A stretch of DNA of 64,000 bases from JACCXJ01 sp050740695 (GCA_050740695.1 JBOIDR010000005.1:1-64000); one strand, 5' to 3'; positions 24,075 through 32,796 are shown, numbered from the stretch's first letter. The notes: generated from the letters alone by a model not told the origin. Program-made: numbers and translations.

Positions 24075-25961
24075 CTACGGCACGTTTCGCGGTTTTTCGC
24101 AGCTCGTGGCCGTATCGGCTCCGATGCTTCCGTTGCAGTTATCGTCGTTATCCCCTTGTCCGTCCATGGCGTCGTTGCCCCTGCCGCCCTTCAAGACATC
24201 GTTGCCAGTCCCGCCGAACAGCTGGTCCCTACCCTGATTACCGAATAGCTGATCGTTACCCGCGCCTCCGCAGATGACGTCATTACCCTGGAGACCGTGG
24301 ATGACGTCGTTACCGCCCCGTCCATGCATGACGTCGTTGCCCGGGGTGCCGACGAGCGTGTCGTTGCCGAGGGTCCCGGCGATGGTCGCCGGTAGACCGT
24401 TACAGGTGAGCGGGCGGCTGCGCCACAACACTGGACGAGGATGACGACGCCCGTGTGGGCTTAAGTGCATGACAATCCCGCTTCTTCGCTCACTAATGCG
24501 AAAATGGCGCTGTGGATGATCTACGATACCGGCGAGAGCAGGCGGGGATAGGCGGTGAATAGGTGATCTATCGGGATCGGAAATGACAACACCCATTAGC
24601 CCATCGGCGCTCGGGGTACGACGTGACCCATCGAGTGAGCTACCGTCTCTAAACGGAATCCGTACGAACTGCAAGGCCGCTACGGGTAAGTCATTAGCAA
24701 CTGCAATGTTCGCTAAGCCCGTTTTCGACGGGTTGCGGTCCGACACTAGGCAAAACCCTCCGGTATTCCCAGTAGCCGCGGTCGAGCCGCCAACCGACAC
24801 GCATTCCGCAACGGCACCACCCGGGGAACGGCCCGATCCAGCAAGAGGGCCGCCGTCTCGAAACGTGACCTGTAGGTACTGCAAACCCGCTACGAGTAAG
24901 TCATTGGCAACCGCAAAATTCGCGACGCCGCTTGTCAACGTGCGTAAGTCCGAAGCTAGGCAAGCTCCGGCATCCCCAGTCGTCGCCCTGGAGCCATCAA
25001 CGGACACGCATTCCGCACCCATTGGCTCACTGGCATCCGGGGCACGACCTGATCGGCTGCCGTCTCGAAACGTGACCTGCAGGTACTGCATACCCGCCAC
25101 GGGTACCTCATTGGCAACCGACAAATTCGCAAAGCCCGCTGTCGACGTGCTGAGGTCCGAAACTAGGCAAAACCGCCCGGCATCCCCCGTAGCCGCGGTC
25201 GAGCCGCCAATTGACACGCATTTCGCACGGCCAGGCGAGAAATAAGGTGATCTACCAGGCGAGCTGCTGTCCGCAGAGGTGATCTGTAGGAACTGCACAC
25301 CCGCTACGGGCAAGCCATTGGCAACCGACAAATTCGCAAAGCCCGCTGTCGACGTGCTGAGGTCCGAAACTAGGCAAAACCCTCGATCATCCTCAGTAGC
25401 CGCAGTCGAGCCAGCAACAGACACGCATTCCGCACGCATCGGCGCACTGGCACTCGGGAAACGACGTGATCCAACGAGTTGGCTGCCGTCTCGAAGCGTG
25501 ACCTGCAGGAGCTGCACACCCGCTGCGGGCAAGCCATTGGCAACCGCAAAGTTCACCAAGCTCGTTTTCGACGTGCTGAGGTCCGAAGCTAGGCAAAACC
25601 CTCCGTCACCCTGAGTAGCCGCGGTCGAGCCGCCCACCGACACGCATTCCGCACCCGTCGGCGCACTGGCAGTCGGGGAACGACGTGAATCACCATGTGA
25701 TCCGTCGTCTCTAGCGTCCCTTGTGGACGTGCTGTGGTCCGAAACCAAGCAAAACTCTCCGGCATTCCAAGTAGCGGCGGTCGAGTTATCAACCGACTCG
25801 CATTCCGCTCCGAATTCCTTGGCGCCCAAGATCGTGTTTTGGAGGGGAAAGGGGCTTGTTTCTTGCAACCTGCCGGGGGTATTGAAGTCAGCCGCCAGAG
25901 CGGGTACGGACGACACGATGACGGCCAACACAGTACCTAACAACGCCCCTTTTTTTTTCAT
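24075..25961 (-). CDS. Secreted protein with six two-cysteine modules and a C-terminal RTX domain
   Basis: A 628-residue exported protein, not recognised as a known family. Signal peptide residues 1-23 (cleavage at ALA-AD). Six modules begin at about 51, 103, 176, 246, 315 and 384, with pattern AECVSVGGSTAAT..GGFCLVSDLST followed by a strand-rich half ANxxVANxLPVAGxQxLQVTFRDGS. Each has two cysteines about 17 apart (54/71, 106/123, 179/196, 248/265, 318/334, 387/404), suited to intramodule disulphides. Module 1 lacks the second half. Residues about 455-518 are a linker unlike the rest. Residues about 529-605 are RTX nonapeptides (GNDVIHGLQGNDVICGGAGND). It is last in a minus-strand set with a beta-barrel, a C39 peptidase and a one-module paralogue, and is probably the exported product. 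Confidence 0.85.
   Translation of the reverse strand: MKKKGALLGTVLAVIVSSVPALAADFNTPGRLQETSPFPLQNTILGAKEFGAECESVDNSTAATWNAGEFCLVSDHSTSTRDARDDGSHGDSRRSPTASAPTGAECVSVGGSTAATQGDGGFCLASDLSTSKTSLVNFAVANGLPAAGVQLLQVTLRDGSQLVGSRRFPSASAPMRAECVSVAGSTAATEDDRGFCLVSDLSTSTAGFANLSVANGLPVAGVQFLQITSADSSSPGRSPYFSPGRAKCVSIGGSTAATGDAGRFCLVSDLSTSTAGFANLSVANEVPVAGMQYLQVTFRDGSRSGRAPDASEPMGAECVSVDGSRATTGDAGACLASDLRTLTSGVANFAVANDLLVAGLQYLQVTFRDGGPLAGSGRSPGGAVAECVSVGGSTAATGNTGGFCLVSDRNPSKTGLANIAVANDLPVAALQFVRIPFRDGSSLDGSRRTPSADGLMGVVISDPDRSPIHRLSPPALAGIVDHPQRHFRISERRSGIVMHLSPHGRRHPRPVLWRSRPLTCNGLPATIAGTLGNDTLVGTPGNDVMHGRGGNDVIHGLQGNDVICGGAGNDQLFGNQGRDQLFGGTGNDVLKGGRGNDAMDGQGDNDDNCNGSIGADTATSCEKPRNVP
24642..25811 (-). 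repeat. Six ~210-bp repeats inside the RTX protein gene
   Basis: Codons 51-440 consist of repeats of about 70 codons (the first about 52). Nucleotide similarity between units is high, for example the stretch around GCAACCGACAAATTCGCAAA at about 25111 and 25320 on the plus strand, which suggests recent expansion by unequal exchange. Confidence 0.85.
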
Positions 25962-26293
25962 CGTATCTCTCCTAATCAATACCCAATCGAGCAGCGTATG
26001 ACATCCCTTCGGGCAACACATCGCTCCGCCCATCGCTGCATTCGACGAATAAGCGGGTATGGTGAGGCTATTCTCCCTGCCTGTGTTGGCGGCCCTCACA
26101 ATTACCGTACCCTATCCAGGAATCGTGCACCATGTTTTTCAATGGGACTATCAACTTCGTTGGTCCGCTACGTAGGCTCCCCAGGCCGCATCATTGTCAC
26201 CGACCAGCTCCTGATGAAACACCGGTAAGGTCGCTACCGCGCTCTGTGTACTAGACGCTAGAACAGAGGCCCCGACCCTTAGAAGCCCTTCGA
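25962..26293. other. Upstream region of the RTX protein gene
   Basis: On the minus strand a block at about 26040-26130 resembles the promoter region of the 110-residue paralogue: both have TGCACGATTCCTGGATA-like sequence, then GGCAGGGAGAA, about 80 and 140 bases before the start codons. The -10 match (TACGGT) is poor here. AGGAGA stands just before the ATG at 25961. Confidence 0.5.
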
Positions 26294-27619
26294 TTAAAAA
26301 AACGGAAGGGGAAAACGTCCTTCAAGCCCCACCGGTACATTGATCCCCACCAAGAAATCGGGAGCCTCGTCAGTCAGACCAAAGCCTACAAAGGGCTCCA
26401 CATACATTCGCTTCGCCAGCTGCACGGTGGTCATAAACTGGAGGCTATTGATGTCTAGTCCGGAACCGCCGATCTCATTTCCGTTTATTTCTGTGCGTCT
26501 AATCGCCGCACCGGCCATGGTCATGGACAAACTTACCCGGTCATTGAGTGAGAACCCCATGCCGATTGAATAGGGGATCTGGTCCCCGGGATCGACATCC
26601 CCTTGGGCCAGGGTCGAGGTGTATCCCAATGAGCCGAAGAACACCACCGGATCGATGGTCTTGACCAGCGAGACCCCGGTTCCCACGTTCCAATGCCCGG
26701 TACCCAATCCCCGATCCTCATCGCCTGTGTCGGCCTTAACATTCGCATTCAGGGTCACCTCGGGCAGCCCCCGATCTTCATGTATGGCTGCATATCGGAA
26801 TGCCCAGCTGATATCCCCGAATCCCACACCAGTCTTTCGGGTGAAGGATGATGCAAATGGTCTAGAGTCAATCTCTTGTTCGGTGTAGGCCAATGGGACG
26901 CCAAAATTGAATTCCAGATCCTCTGCAAGACCATAGCGCATCAGTACATTTGCCTGCGCGAAGCGAGAAATAAACACCGGAAACCCTGGACTGATCTGAC
27001 TGGTCTCAGCCTCTTTGGCATAAAAGGCCCCAAACTCCAATTGGATCTCCCCAGGCTTGAACAAAAGCTTTTGGGCGCGTAAAAACTGGTCCAATTCCCT
27101 TTTGGCCTCCTCGGCCTCCTTGCGGCGGTCGCCGTTCGCGACTTCAAATTCTTCCTGGTCAGACCGGCCGACGCTCTCTTTAGATGGGGGGGGCGCACTA
27201 GCGACCGGTTTTTTCTGCCCTTGGGTTTCTGCGGCGGCAGACTTTGATTGCGGCGTAGCGGCTGCTGCTAGCCGCTGCATTTGGCTTTTGAGGGTTTCCA
27301 CCTCCCGTTTAAGCGTCTCATAATCCGTCTTGGGGACATAGCCATCCATTCGGCTGTCTGTCGCAGACGAAACCTGCTTGACACCTACCCCGATCACCGG
27401 CCTTCCGCCATCGATATCCGGCGTTCTATCTCCGCTCCCAAAAGCAGCGCCCGCGTCAGTCCCTTTGCCGAGATGGATCAAGATAAGACCCACGAAGACA
27501 AAGGCGATAAACACGTGAAAGACGGTCAAAATCGTATGCCTTCTTCCGCCGTCTCGGCGGACTGGCAAATGGCGAGAGCCTCGTGCGCGTCTGGCGACTG
27601 TCCTGTTGTTCTTTTTCAT
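26294..27619 (-). CDS. Outer-membrane beta-barrel with N-terminal coiled coil, FapF-like
   Basis: A 441-residue protein. An N-terminal hydrophobic helix at about 29-50 follows a basic stretch, acting as a long signal or anchor. A coiled coil at about 98-118 (YETLKREVETLKSQMQRLAA), an Ala/Pro/Lys-rich linker, a second helix at about 155-185, and from about 190 a chain of amphipathic strands ending in phenylalanine (RFPLPFF), typical of outer-membrane barrels (MetA-pathway type, Pfam Phenol_MetA_deg-like). The order coiled coil, linker, barrel is that of FapF, the trimeric amyloid export pore of Pseudomonas. It lies between the C39 peptidase gene and the repeat protein gene, on the same strand. 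The assignment is by architecture and context, not by a search. Confidence 0.78.
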   Translation of the reverse strand: MKKNNRTVARRARGSRHLPVRRDGGRRHTILTVFHVFIAFVFVGLILIHLGKGTDAGAAFGSGDRTPDIDGGRPVIGVGVKQVSSATDSRMDGYVPKTDYETLKREVETLKSQMQRLAAAATPQSKSAAAETQGQKKPVASAPPPSKESVGRSDQEEFEVANGDRRKEAEEAKRELDQFLRAQKLLFKPGEIQLEFGAFYAKEAETSQISPGFPVFISRFAQANVLMRYGLAEDLEFNFGVPLAYTEQEIDSRPFASSFTRKTGVGFGDISWAFRYAAIHEDRGLPEVTLNANVKADTGDEDRGLGTGHWNVGTGVSLVKTIDPVVFFGSLGYTSTLAQGDVDPGDQIPYSIGMGFSLNDRVSLSMTMAGAAIRRTEINGNEIGGSGLDINSLQFMTTVQLAKRMYVEPFVGFGLTDEAPDFLVGINVPVGLEGRFPLPFF

Positions 27620-27833
27620 TCGTTCCTCCCTATTTGGCTGAATAGCGTTCTTCAGATTTCGGATGATGTTGCTACCCTAACCCCTTGTAATCCCGCATCG
27701 GAAAATAGAAGATTGCGCTTAGAAGCTCGCGACGGCACCACTTCCTCTCGGCGAGAATGGAAGAAAAAAGCAACAAAAGCGGGGAGAAAAGCGGGGTAGG
27801 TGTGCTTATTCCTGCGCTGCCAAGCCTCGTTAG

Positions 27834-28574
27834 TTACAACCCCAACCCAGCAGGACGCGCTCGTAAAACAAGGTTTACGCCGGACGACGCTGCCTGGTCC
27901 CACTGGTCGGCTGCCTGGCGCAACCTGGATGAAGGAGAATCGAGGCCCCGAGACAACGCTAAGGGATAATGCGTGATTCTCTCTTCTCCCGCCTTACCCA
28001 GGACAAACACAATCCCGGCCCACTCATCCAAAAAACGCTCTATGCTCATGCGCAGATTGCCGCGTGCCGGATCGGCCAAATAGACACGATCCCCAGCCAC
28101 TCCACGGAGCACGGCAAAATGTTGATAACCGAATGGCCGGACGTGAACGATCACAGGAGCCAGCAACTGTGGAAGTTGGTCAACGCTGAGCTTAAAGCCC
28201 GCAGCCTGATAACCCTTCTGTTGAGCTACTACTTTGAGATCTAGGAGGGAAAAGCCAATCGTTGTCTTGCGGGCTTGCTCCTCTTCCGTCATCGTTTCAA
28301 GCCGGGTGTTAAGCAGCTCCAAGATCTCCTTTTCCGAGGTATTCTCCCCATAATAATAAACCATGAGAGTAGCCAGCGCCGCCGCACCGCACGAGTAGTC
28401 CAGTTGCTGCTTAACGACATATTGGTCGCGAAGCTCTTTCAGGGTATGACGCTTCCCCGTGGTCTCCTTGGCGCTGGTGGGAACATTCCAGGCCGCTTCT
28501 TCGGCCACACTCACGCCATTCATGGCAGACTGCAAGATCAGGACACCCGCGAGAAGTGGCCCTGCCCTTATCAT
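27834..28574 (-). CDS. Periplasmic C39-family cysteine peptidase, FapD-like
   Basis: A 246-residue exported peptidase without ABC-transporter domains. Signal peptide about 1-23 (start ATG 28574, MIRAGPLLAGVLILQS; an upstream ATG at 28631 adds 19 residues). The papain-like site is visible as Gln56/57 and Cys62 in QQLDYSCGAAALATLM, His152 in GYQHFAVLRG and Asp168 in YLADPARGN, with the family block GFSLLDLKVVAQQKGY. Stand-alone C39 peptidases of this kind occur in Fap amyloid operons (FapD), beside a FapF barrel, as here. It would process exported subunits or the barrel plug. It ends 214 bp before the barrel gene. Confidence 0.87.
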   Translation of the reverse strand: MIRAGPLLAGVLILQSAMNGVSVAEEAAWNVPTSAKETTGKRHTLKELRDQYVVKQQLDYSCGAAALATLMVYYYGENTSEKEILELLNTRLETMTEEEQARKTTIGFSLLDLKVVAQQKGYQAAGFKLSVDQLPQLLAPVIVHVRPFGYQHFAVLRGVAGDRVYLADPARGNLRMSIERFLDEWAGIVFVLGKAGEERITHYPLALSRGLDSPSSRLRQAADQWDQAASSGVNLVLRARPAGLGL

Positions 28575-28835
28575 ATTCTTACGGATCAACTCGATCTCAA
28601 TCGCGCCGAAGGCGCCTAACGCCCTCGACATCGTGGACTTCTACCGCATCTCCGCACCAACCCCGTCTGCCGATTGCCTAGTGACCTGCGGCACGGCCTT
28701 TCGAGACAAATCGGCAGGCGGCGGGGCTGTCCTGCCCGGTACGCCCCCACCTACGCCGCGGGGGCACCGCCTCGGTCCATAAAGAGGGCGAGCCCTAAGG
28801 CTGCATCGGGGCGATCTCCGGGAGCGGGGCGGACC

Positions 28836-28893
28836 CCGGCGGGCAGCTAAGTAGCTGATGAGATTATCACCAACCCTCCGAGCTGCCCGCCGG
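28836..28893 (-). other. Hairpin between the small secreted protein and the peptidase gene
   Basis: Perfect 13-bp arms CCGGCGGGCAGCT (28836-28848) and AGCTGCCCGCCGG (28881-28893) with a 32-base loop lie 12 bases after the stop of the small gene. No U-run follows on the minus strand. It may stabilise or partly end the transcript of the small subunit before the export genes. The rest of 28575-28904 holds no gene. Confidence 0.5.
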
Positions 28894-28904
28894 AGACCTT
28901 GACC

Positions 28905-29237
28905 TTACGGGCCCGTGGGGATCGGCAACGTGTCGATGGTGAACCCGTGAACCTGCAGGAATTGCGCGGCGGTTACGGGCAACTCATTGGTAACCGCGAA
29001 AGCAGCGGCGGCCGGAAGGAGCGCGATTAGGCATACCCCCCCTGGCGCGCCCGAGTCCGCGATTATGCCGCCAACGTCGCATGTCGCCCCTCCTTCAGTG
29101 GTGGCCAACACCCCGTCCTGGAGGGGAGCGGGAGTAACACCTTGCAATCCTTTGAGGGCATGGAAGTCCGCCGCTATGGCGGGGGTGGCCGACAACGCAA
29201 CGGCCAACACACTACCTAACAATGTAGTTCTGATCAT
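28905..29237 (-). CDS. Small secreted one-module paralogue of the RTX repeat protein
   Basis: A 110-residue protein with a signal peptide (1-22, cleavage at AIA-AD). The mature part starts ADFHALKGLQGVTPAPLQ, like ADFNTPGRLQETSPFPLQ of the 628-residue protein. Two cysteines (53 and 69) then FAVTNELPVTAAQFLQVHGF match the module pattern FAVANGLPAAGVQLLQVTLR. It thus carries one complete module and no RTX tail. First in the minus-strand set, followed by a hairpin, then the C39 peptidase. I infer a minor or nucleating subunit. No known family was recognised. Confidence 0.82.
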   Translation of the reverse strand: MIRTTLLGSVLAVALSATPAIAADFHALKGLQGVTPAPLQDGVLATTEGGATCDVGGIIADSGAPGGVCLIALLPAAAAFAVTNELPVTAAQFLQVHGFTIDTLPIPTGP

Positions 29238-29372
29238 TGGTATTCTCCTAACTAATCAAGGCCGAATCGGGGCGGGGTATGACACATACCCCGGTCCTTC
29301 ATCGGCGGGTTCGAAGTAACGGAACGTATGATTAGGTTCTCCCTGCCGATACAGTTCTTCTCCCTCAAAGCT

Positions 29373-29401
29373 AATATAGCTTATCCGGGAACCGTGCGCA
29401 A
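29373..29401 (-). promoter_or_regulatory. Sigma-70-type promoter of the small secreted protein gene
   Basis: On the minus strand TTGCGC (29401-29396) and TATATT (29378-29373) are separated by exactly 17 bases. The start codon is 135 bases downstream, so a long leader is expected. A related sequence, with a poorer -10, lies upstream of the 628-residue paralogue. Confidence 0.65.
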
Positions 29402-29406
29402 CGGTT

Positions 29407-29706
29407 GAAGGATAAGGAAGTTCAACGCGGCTATGCAACCGGTACTGTTGCGTCGGACGGGTCGGCCGGTGATGGGGCGGTCCGTGGGGGGAAGGAGCGT
29501 TTGGGCTGGCCCCGGCCGAGTTCCGGGCTGTCGGGGCTCTGGGGGGGTGACGCAAAAAGGATAGGAAGTTCAACGTGGTTATGCAACCGGTACTGTTGCG
29601 TGGACGGGCCGGGCCGGTGATTGGGTGGTCCGCGTCGGGGGGAAGGGGGCGCTTGGGCTAGCCCCGGCCGGGTTCTGGATGCGTCGGGGCTCTGGGTGAC
29701 GCAAAG
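29407..29706 (+). repeat. Dispersed intergenic repeat, copies 4 and 5 in tandem
   Basis: Two head-to-tail copies (29407-29553 and 29555-29706). Each opens AAGGATA(A)GGAAGTTCAACG, continues TATGCAACCGGTACTGTTGC and ends GTCGGGGCTCTGGG...GTGACGCAAA. They occupy most of the region between the small secreted protein gene and the subtilase gene; the rest to 29903 has no recognised gene apart from the subtilase leader. Confidence 0.85.
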
Positions 29707-29903
29707 ACGAGACCCGGGCGCTACGCCCGTGAGCGAGCCTGGCCTTTGACCGCCCGAGGGGCTTGCAGTAAGCTCGAAGCACCCTTGCGGGAAAGCTCAC
29801 GCCGGCTGCCTGGATCTCATCCGAGGGCGCCAGGACACCGAGGCGGTGATGTATGGTTGATGACACTGGGACGCTGAGACAGGGGGACCCAAAGGAGGAC
29901 GTC

Positions 29904-32252
29904 ATGCAGCGCAGCATTTCCATCTCAGCGTTGATCCCGCTCATTTCCAATCGCCCCGCCAAGCCGCCTCGCGTTGCCCGCGGAGCCCGGCTCAAAGCGG
30001 CCAGCATCGCCTGGGCCGCGGTGCTCATCGCGCCGGGTCTCGGTCCCACGTCGGTGATGGCGGAAGACGGGCCTGTGAGCGCCATGACTGTGCTGCGCAG
30101 TGCCACCAACCTCTGGACCGGCACAAGGACGGTGGTCCGTGACCACAGCAAGGCCGGCCCTGATCTGATGGCGCTCTATGGCGAGTATCAGACCTATATA
30201 AAGACACCGGACGCACACGCGCGGGGACCGTCGGGATTCATATCCCGTAACCCGTTGGCGCGGATCGCCGGGGGGTACGTGGTCATCGACACCGCGGCCG
30301 ACGGCGATCCGCAGACCTTGACGGCGGAACTCGAGGCGCTCGGCCTTAAGAACGCGTCGGTATTCGGACGCATGGTGTCGGGGCGCCTACTCCTATCGGC
30401 GATCCCGACCCTCGAAAAAGTATCCTCCCTGAGATTCGCCCGCCTGTCCTATGCCATGACCCTGGTCGGCAGTGTCACGAGCCAGGGGGATACCGCGATG
30501 CGCGCGGACATCGCGCGCGGCGCCTTCGCGGTCAATGGCACCGGCGTCACGGTGGGAGTCCTCTCCGACAGCTTCAACTGCCTGGGGGGTGCGGCGGCGG
30601 GGGTGGCGAGCGGCGATCTGCCGGCCGGGATCGCCGTATTGGAGGAGATCGGCGACTGTACGGGCGCGCTCGACGAGGGACGCGCGCTCGCCGAGATCGT
30701 CCATGATGTCGCCCCCGGGACCGCGATCGCCGTCCACAGCGCCTTCAACGGCCAAGCCAATTTTGCCCAGGGCATCATCGATCTCGCCAACGCCGGGGCA
30801 CGGGTGATCACGGACGATGTACTCATCTTCGCCGAGCCGATGTTCCAAGACGGCATCATCGCCCAGGCGATCGACCAGGTAAAGGCGCGCGGGATCAGCT
30901 ACTTCAGCGCGGCCGGGAACGATGGTCGCCAGTCCTATGAGTCCCCCTTCCGTGGTAGCGGGCAGTTCAGAGAACTTGGCGAAGGGCCTGAGGAGTTGCA
31001 CGACTTCGATCCAGGTCTCGGTGTTGATACCTGCCAGCAGATCACCATTCCGGTGGGCGAGACGTTGCGCCAAATCTTCCAATGGGACGAGCCCTTCTTC
31101 TCGGTCAGCGGGCCCCCGGGATCGCAGAGCGATCTGGACATCATTCTCACCGACGCGGCTTGTAACCAGGGCCTCGCCGGCAGCGCTGACTTCAACGTCG
31201 GTGGCGATCCCTTCGAGTTTTTCAGCTTCCGTAACGCCGGTCCCGCTACCACCTTCGGGGTGATCATCCTGCAGTTCTCCGGTCCGGACCCGGGATTGAT
31301 GAAAACGGTGCTGTCTGGGAGCAGCGCCCTCACGATCAATGAGTTCGGCACCCAGAGCGGCACCTCCTTTGGCCACAGTGCCGCACGCGGCGGGCTCGGC
31401 GTCGGAGCCGCCGATTACCCGGATACGCCAGCGTTCGGGCAGAACCCGCCGCTCATCGAGGATTTCTCTTCGGCCGGGGGCATCCCCATCCTCTTCGATA
31501 CTGCCGGGAACCGGCTCGCCACACCCGAGGTCCGCCAGCAGCCGGCCATCACGGCGCCGGATGGCGCCAACACGACGTTCTTCTTCCGCGGCGTCGATCC
31601 GGAAGGGGACGGCTTCCCGAACTTCTCCGGGACCTCGGCCGCCGCCCCGCATGCCGCCGGAATCGCGGCATTGATCACGGAGCGGAACGCGTCATTGGGC
31701 CCCGACAACCTCTATTCCGTCCTGAAAACCACGGCAGTCGACATGGACGATCCGGCGACCGCCGGCTTCGACACCGGATTCGACTTCGGCACCGGTTTCG
31801 GGTTGATCCAGGCCGACGCGGCGCTCGCTGCGGTCCCACCGCCACCACCGCCACCACCGCCACCACCACCTGCACTCTCACCACCCGGGCCCCGGCCCGT
31901 CGCCACTTGTCAGGCCAGGGGCGGGTGCGGGATCCTGCTCGCCTGCCAGGACACGAGTACCTTATGCACCAGCCAGCTCAATCTCACCGTGCCTGCTAGT
32001 GCCCTCAAGCTCGGGCGTGACCCCGGAACGTCGGCCAAGGCGCGCCGACGGATCTCGTTCGCCGCCGCCGTGGTCAACGTCCCGCCGGGTCGCACCGACA
32101 CCTTCCAGCTCCCCCTCACCAACCGCGGCAGGAAGATCGTCAGGAAAAAAAACGTGAAGAGACTCAAGGGCAGGTTGGAGGTGAGGGATGTTAGCGGGGC
32201 CACCGTCAGCAACACCCCGATCATCCTCCGGCTCATCACCAGGCCGAGGTGA
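29904..32252 (+). CDS. Secreted S8-family (subtilisin-like) serine peptidase
   Basis: A 782-residue exported protease. Start ATG 29904 behind AAAGGAGG (29892-29899). Long signal-type N-terminus with a hydrophobic core at about 33-48. Catalytic residues are Asp222 in VGVLSDSFN, His267 in EGRALAEIVHDVAPGT and Ser578 in FSGTSAAAPHAAGIAAL, with Asn339 in FSAAGND as the oxyanion residue. The His region lacks the classic HGTHVAG and is of the divergent EIVHDVAPG type known in some bacterial S8 proteins. Between Asn and Ser is a ~150-residue insert, probably a beta-sandwich. A run of 12 prolines (about 652-663) links to a C-terminal Cys-containing domain. It is divergent from the RTX/Fap-like gene set; a processing role there is only a guess. 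Confidence 0.9.
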   Translation: MQRSISISALIPLISNRPAKPPRVARGARLKAASIAWAAVLIAPGLGPTSVMAEDGPVSAMTVLRSATNLWTGTRTVVRDHSKAGPDLMALYGEYQTYIKTPDAHARGPSGFISRNPLARIAGGYVVIDTAADGDPQTLTAELEALGLKNASVFGRMVSGRLLLSAIPTLEKVSSLRFARLSYAMTLVGSVTSQGDTAMRADIARGAFAVNGTGVTVGVLSDSFNCLGGAAAGVASGDLPAGIAVLEEIGDCTGALDEGRALAEIVHDVAPGTAIAVHSAFNGQANFAQGIIDLANAGARVITDDVLIFAEPMFQDGIIAQAIDQVKARGISYFSAAGNDGRQSYESPFRGSGQFRELGEGPEELHDFDPGLGVDTCQQITIPVGETLRQIFQWDEPFFSVSGPPGSQSDLDIILTDAACNQGLAGSADFNVGGDPFEFFSFRNAGPATTFGVIILQFSGPDPGLMKTVLSGSSALTINEFGTQSGTSFGHSAARGGLGVGAADYPDTPAFGQNPPLIEDFSSAGGIPILFDTAGNRLATPEVRQQPAITAPDGANTTFFFRGVDPEGDGFPNFSGTSAAAPHAAGIAALITERNASLGPDNLYSVLKTTAVDMDDPATAGFDTGFDFGTGFGLIQADAALAAVPPPPPPPPPPPPALSPPGPRPVATCQARGGCGILLACQDTSTLCTSQLNLTVPASALKLGRDPGTSAKARRRISFAAAVVNVPPGRTDTFQLPLTNRGRKIVRKKNVKRLKGRLEVRDVSGATVSNTPIILRLITRPR

Positions 32253-32361
32253 CGAGCCCTGCGCTACCCTCCCCCGCCATCGCAGTCGCTCCGGGAGAGG
32301 GCTAGGGCGAGGGGATCGTAAAGAGGGCGTTTCATGATCGTGCATGGCATAGATTGATTCC

Positions 32362-32796
32362 GTGCCGGCCGGCGACTCGGCGCTCGGGCCCTGGGCGCTC
32401 TTCGTCAGCGCCTTCGTCTCGGCGACCCTCGCGCCGGGCGGCTCGGAGGCGGTTCTGGCCTGGCTCGTGGCCCAGACCGGGCACGATCCGCTATGGCTCC
32501 TCGCCGTCGCCACGGTCGGAAATACGCTCGGCGCCGTGAGCACCTGGCTCCTCGGCCGACTCGCGGCGCTCGGCTACCCTCTCGAGCGCTTTATGAAGGA
32601 ACGGAGCGAGAAGGCCCTGGCCTTCGTGCAACGCTGGGGCGTTTGGTCTCTTTTCCTATCGTGGCTTCCGGTGGTCGGTGACGGCTTGTGCCTGGCCGCC
32701 GGGTGGCTGCGACTCCCTTTTCTCGCATGCCTCGTCGCGATCACTGTAGGGAAGCTCCTGCGCTATACGGCGGTGGTGTGCGCCTTCCTACCGTGA
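32362..32796 (+). CDS. YqaA-like DedA/VTT-family membrane protein
   Basis: A 144-residue membrane protein with four or five hydrophobic segments. GGSEAVLAWLV and the SLFLSWLPVVGDGLCLAAGWLRL block are the reentrant signature of the VTT/SNARE-associated family, closest to short YqaA proteins. These are lipid-carrier scramblase relatives or of unknown function. Start GTG 32362; no strong ribosome-binding site. No operon partner is evident. Confidence 0.82.
   Translation: MPAGDSALGPWALFVSAFVSATLAPGGSEAVLAWLVAQTGHDPLWLLAVATVGNTLGAVSTWLLGRLAALGYPLERFMKERSEKALAFVQRWGVWSLFLSWLPVVGDGLCLAAGWLRLPFLACLVAITVGKLLRYTAVVCAFLP

Noticed and set aside
24642..25811. CRISPR-like array
   Set aside because: Units are ~210 bp, in frame, and code protein modules; there are no short repeats with unique spacers and no cas genes.
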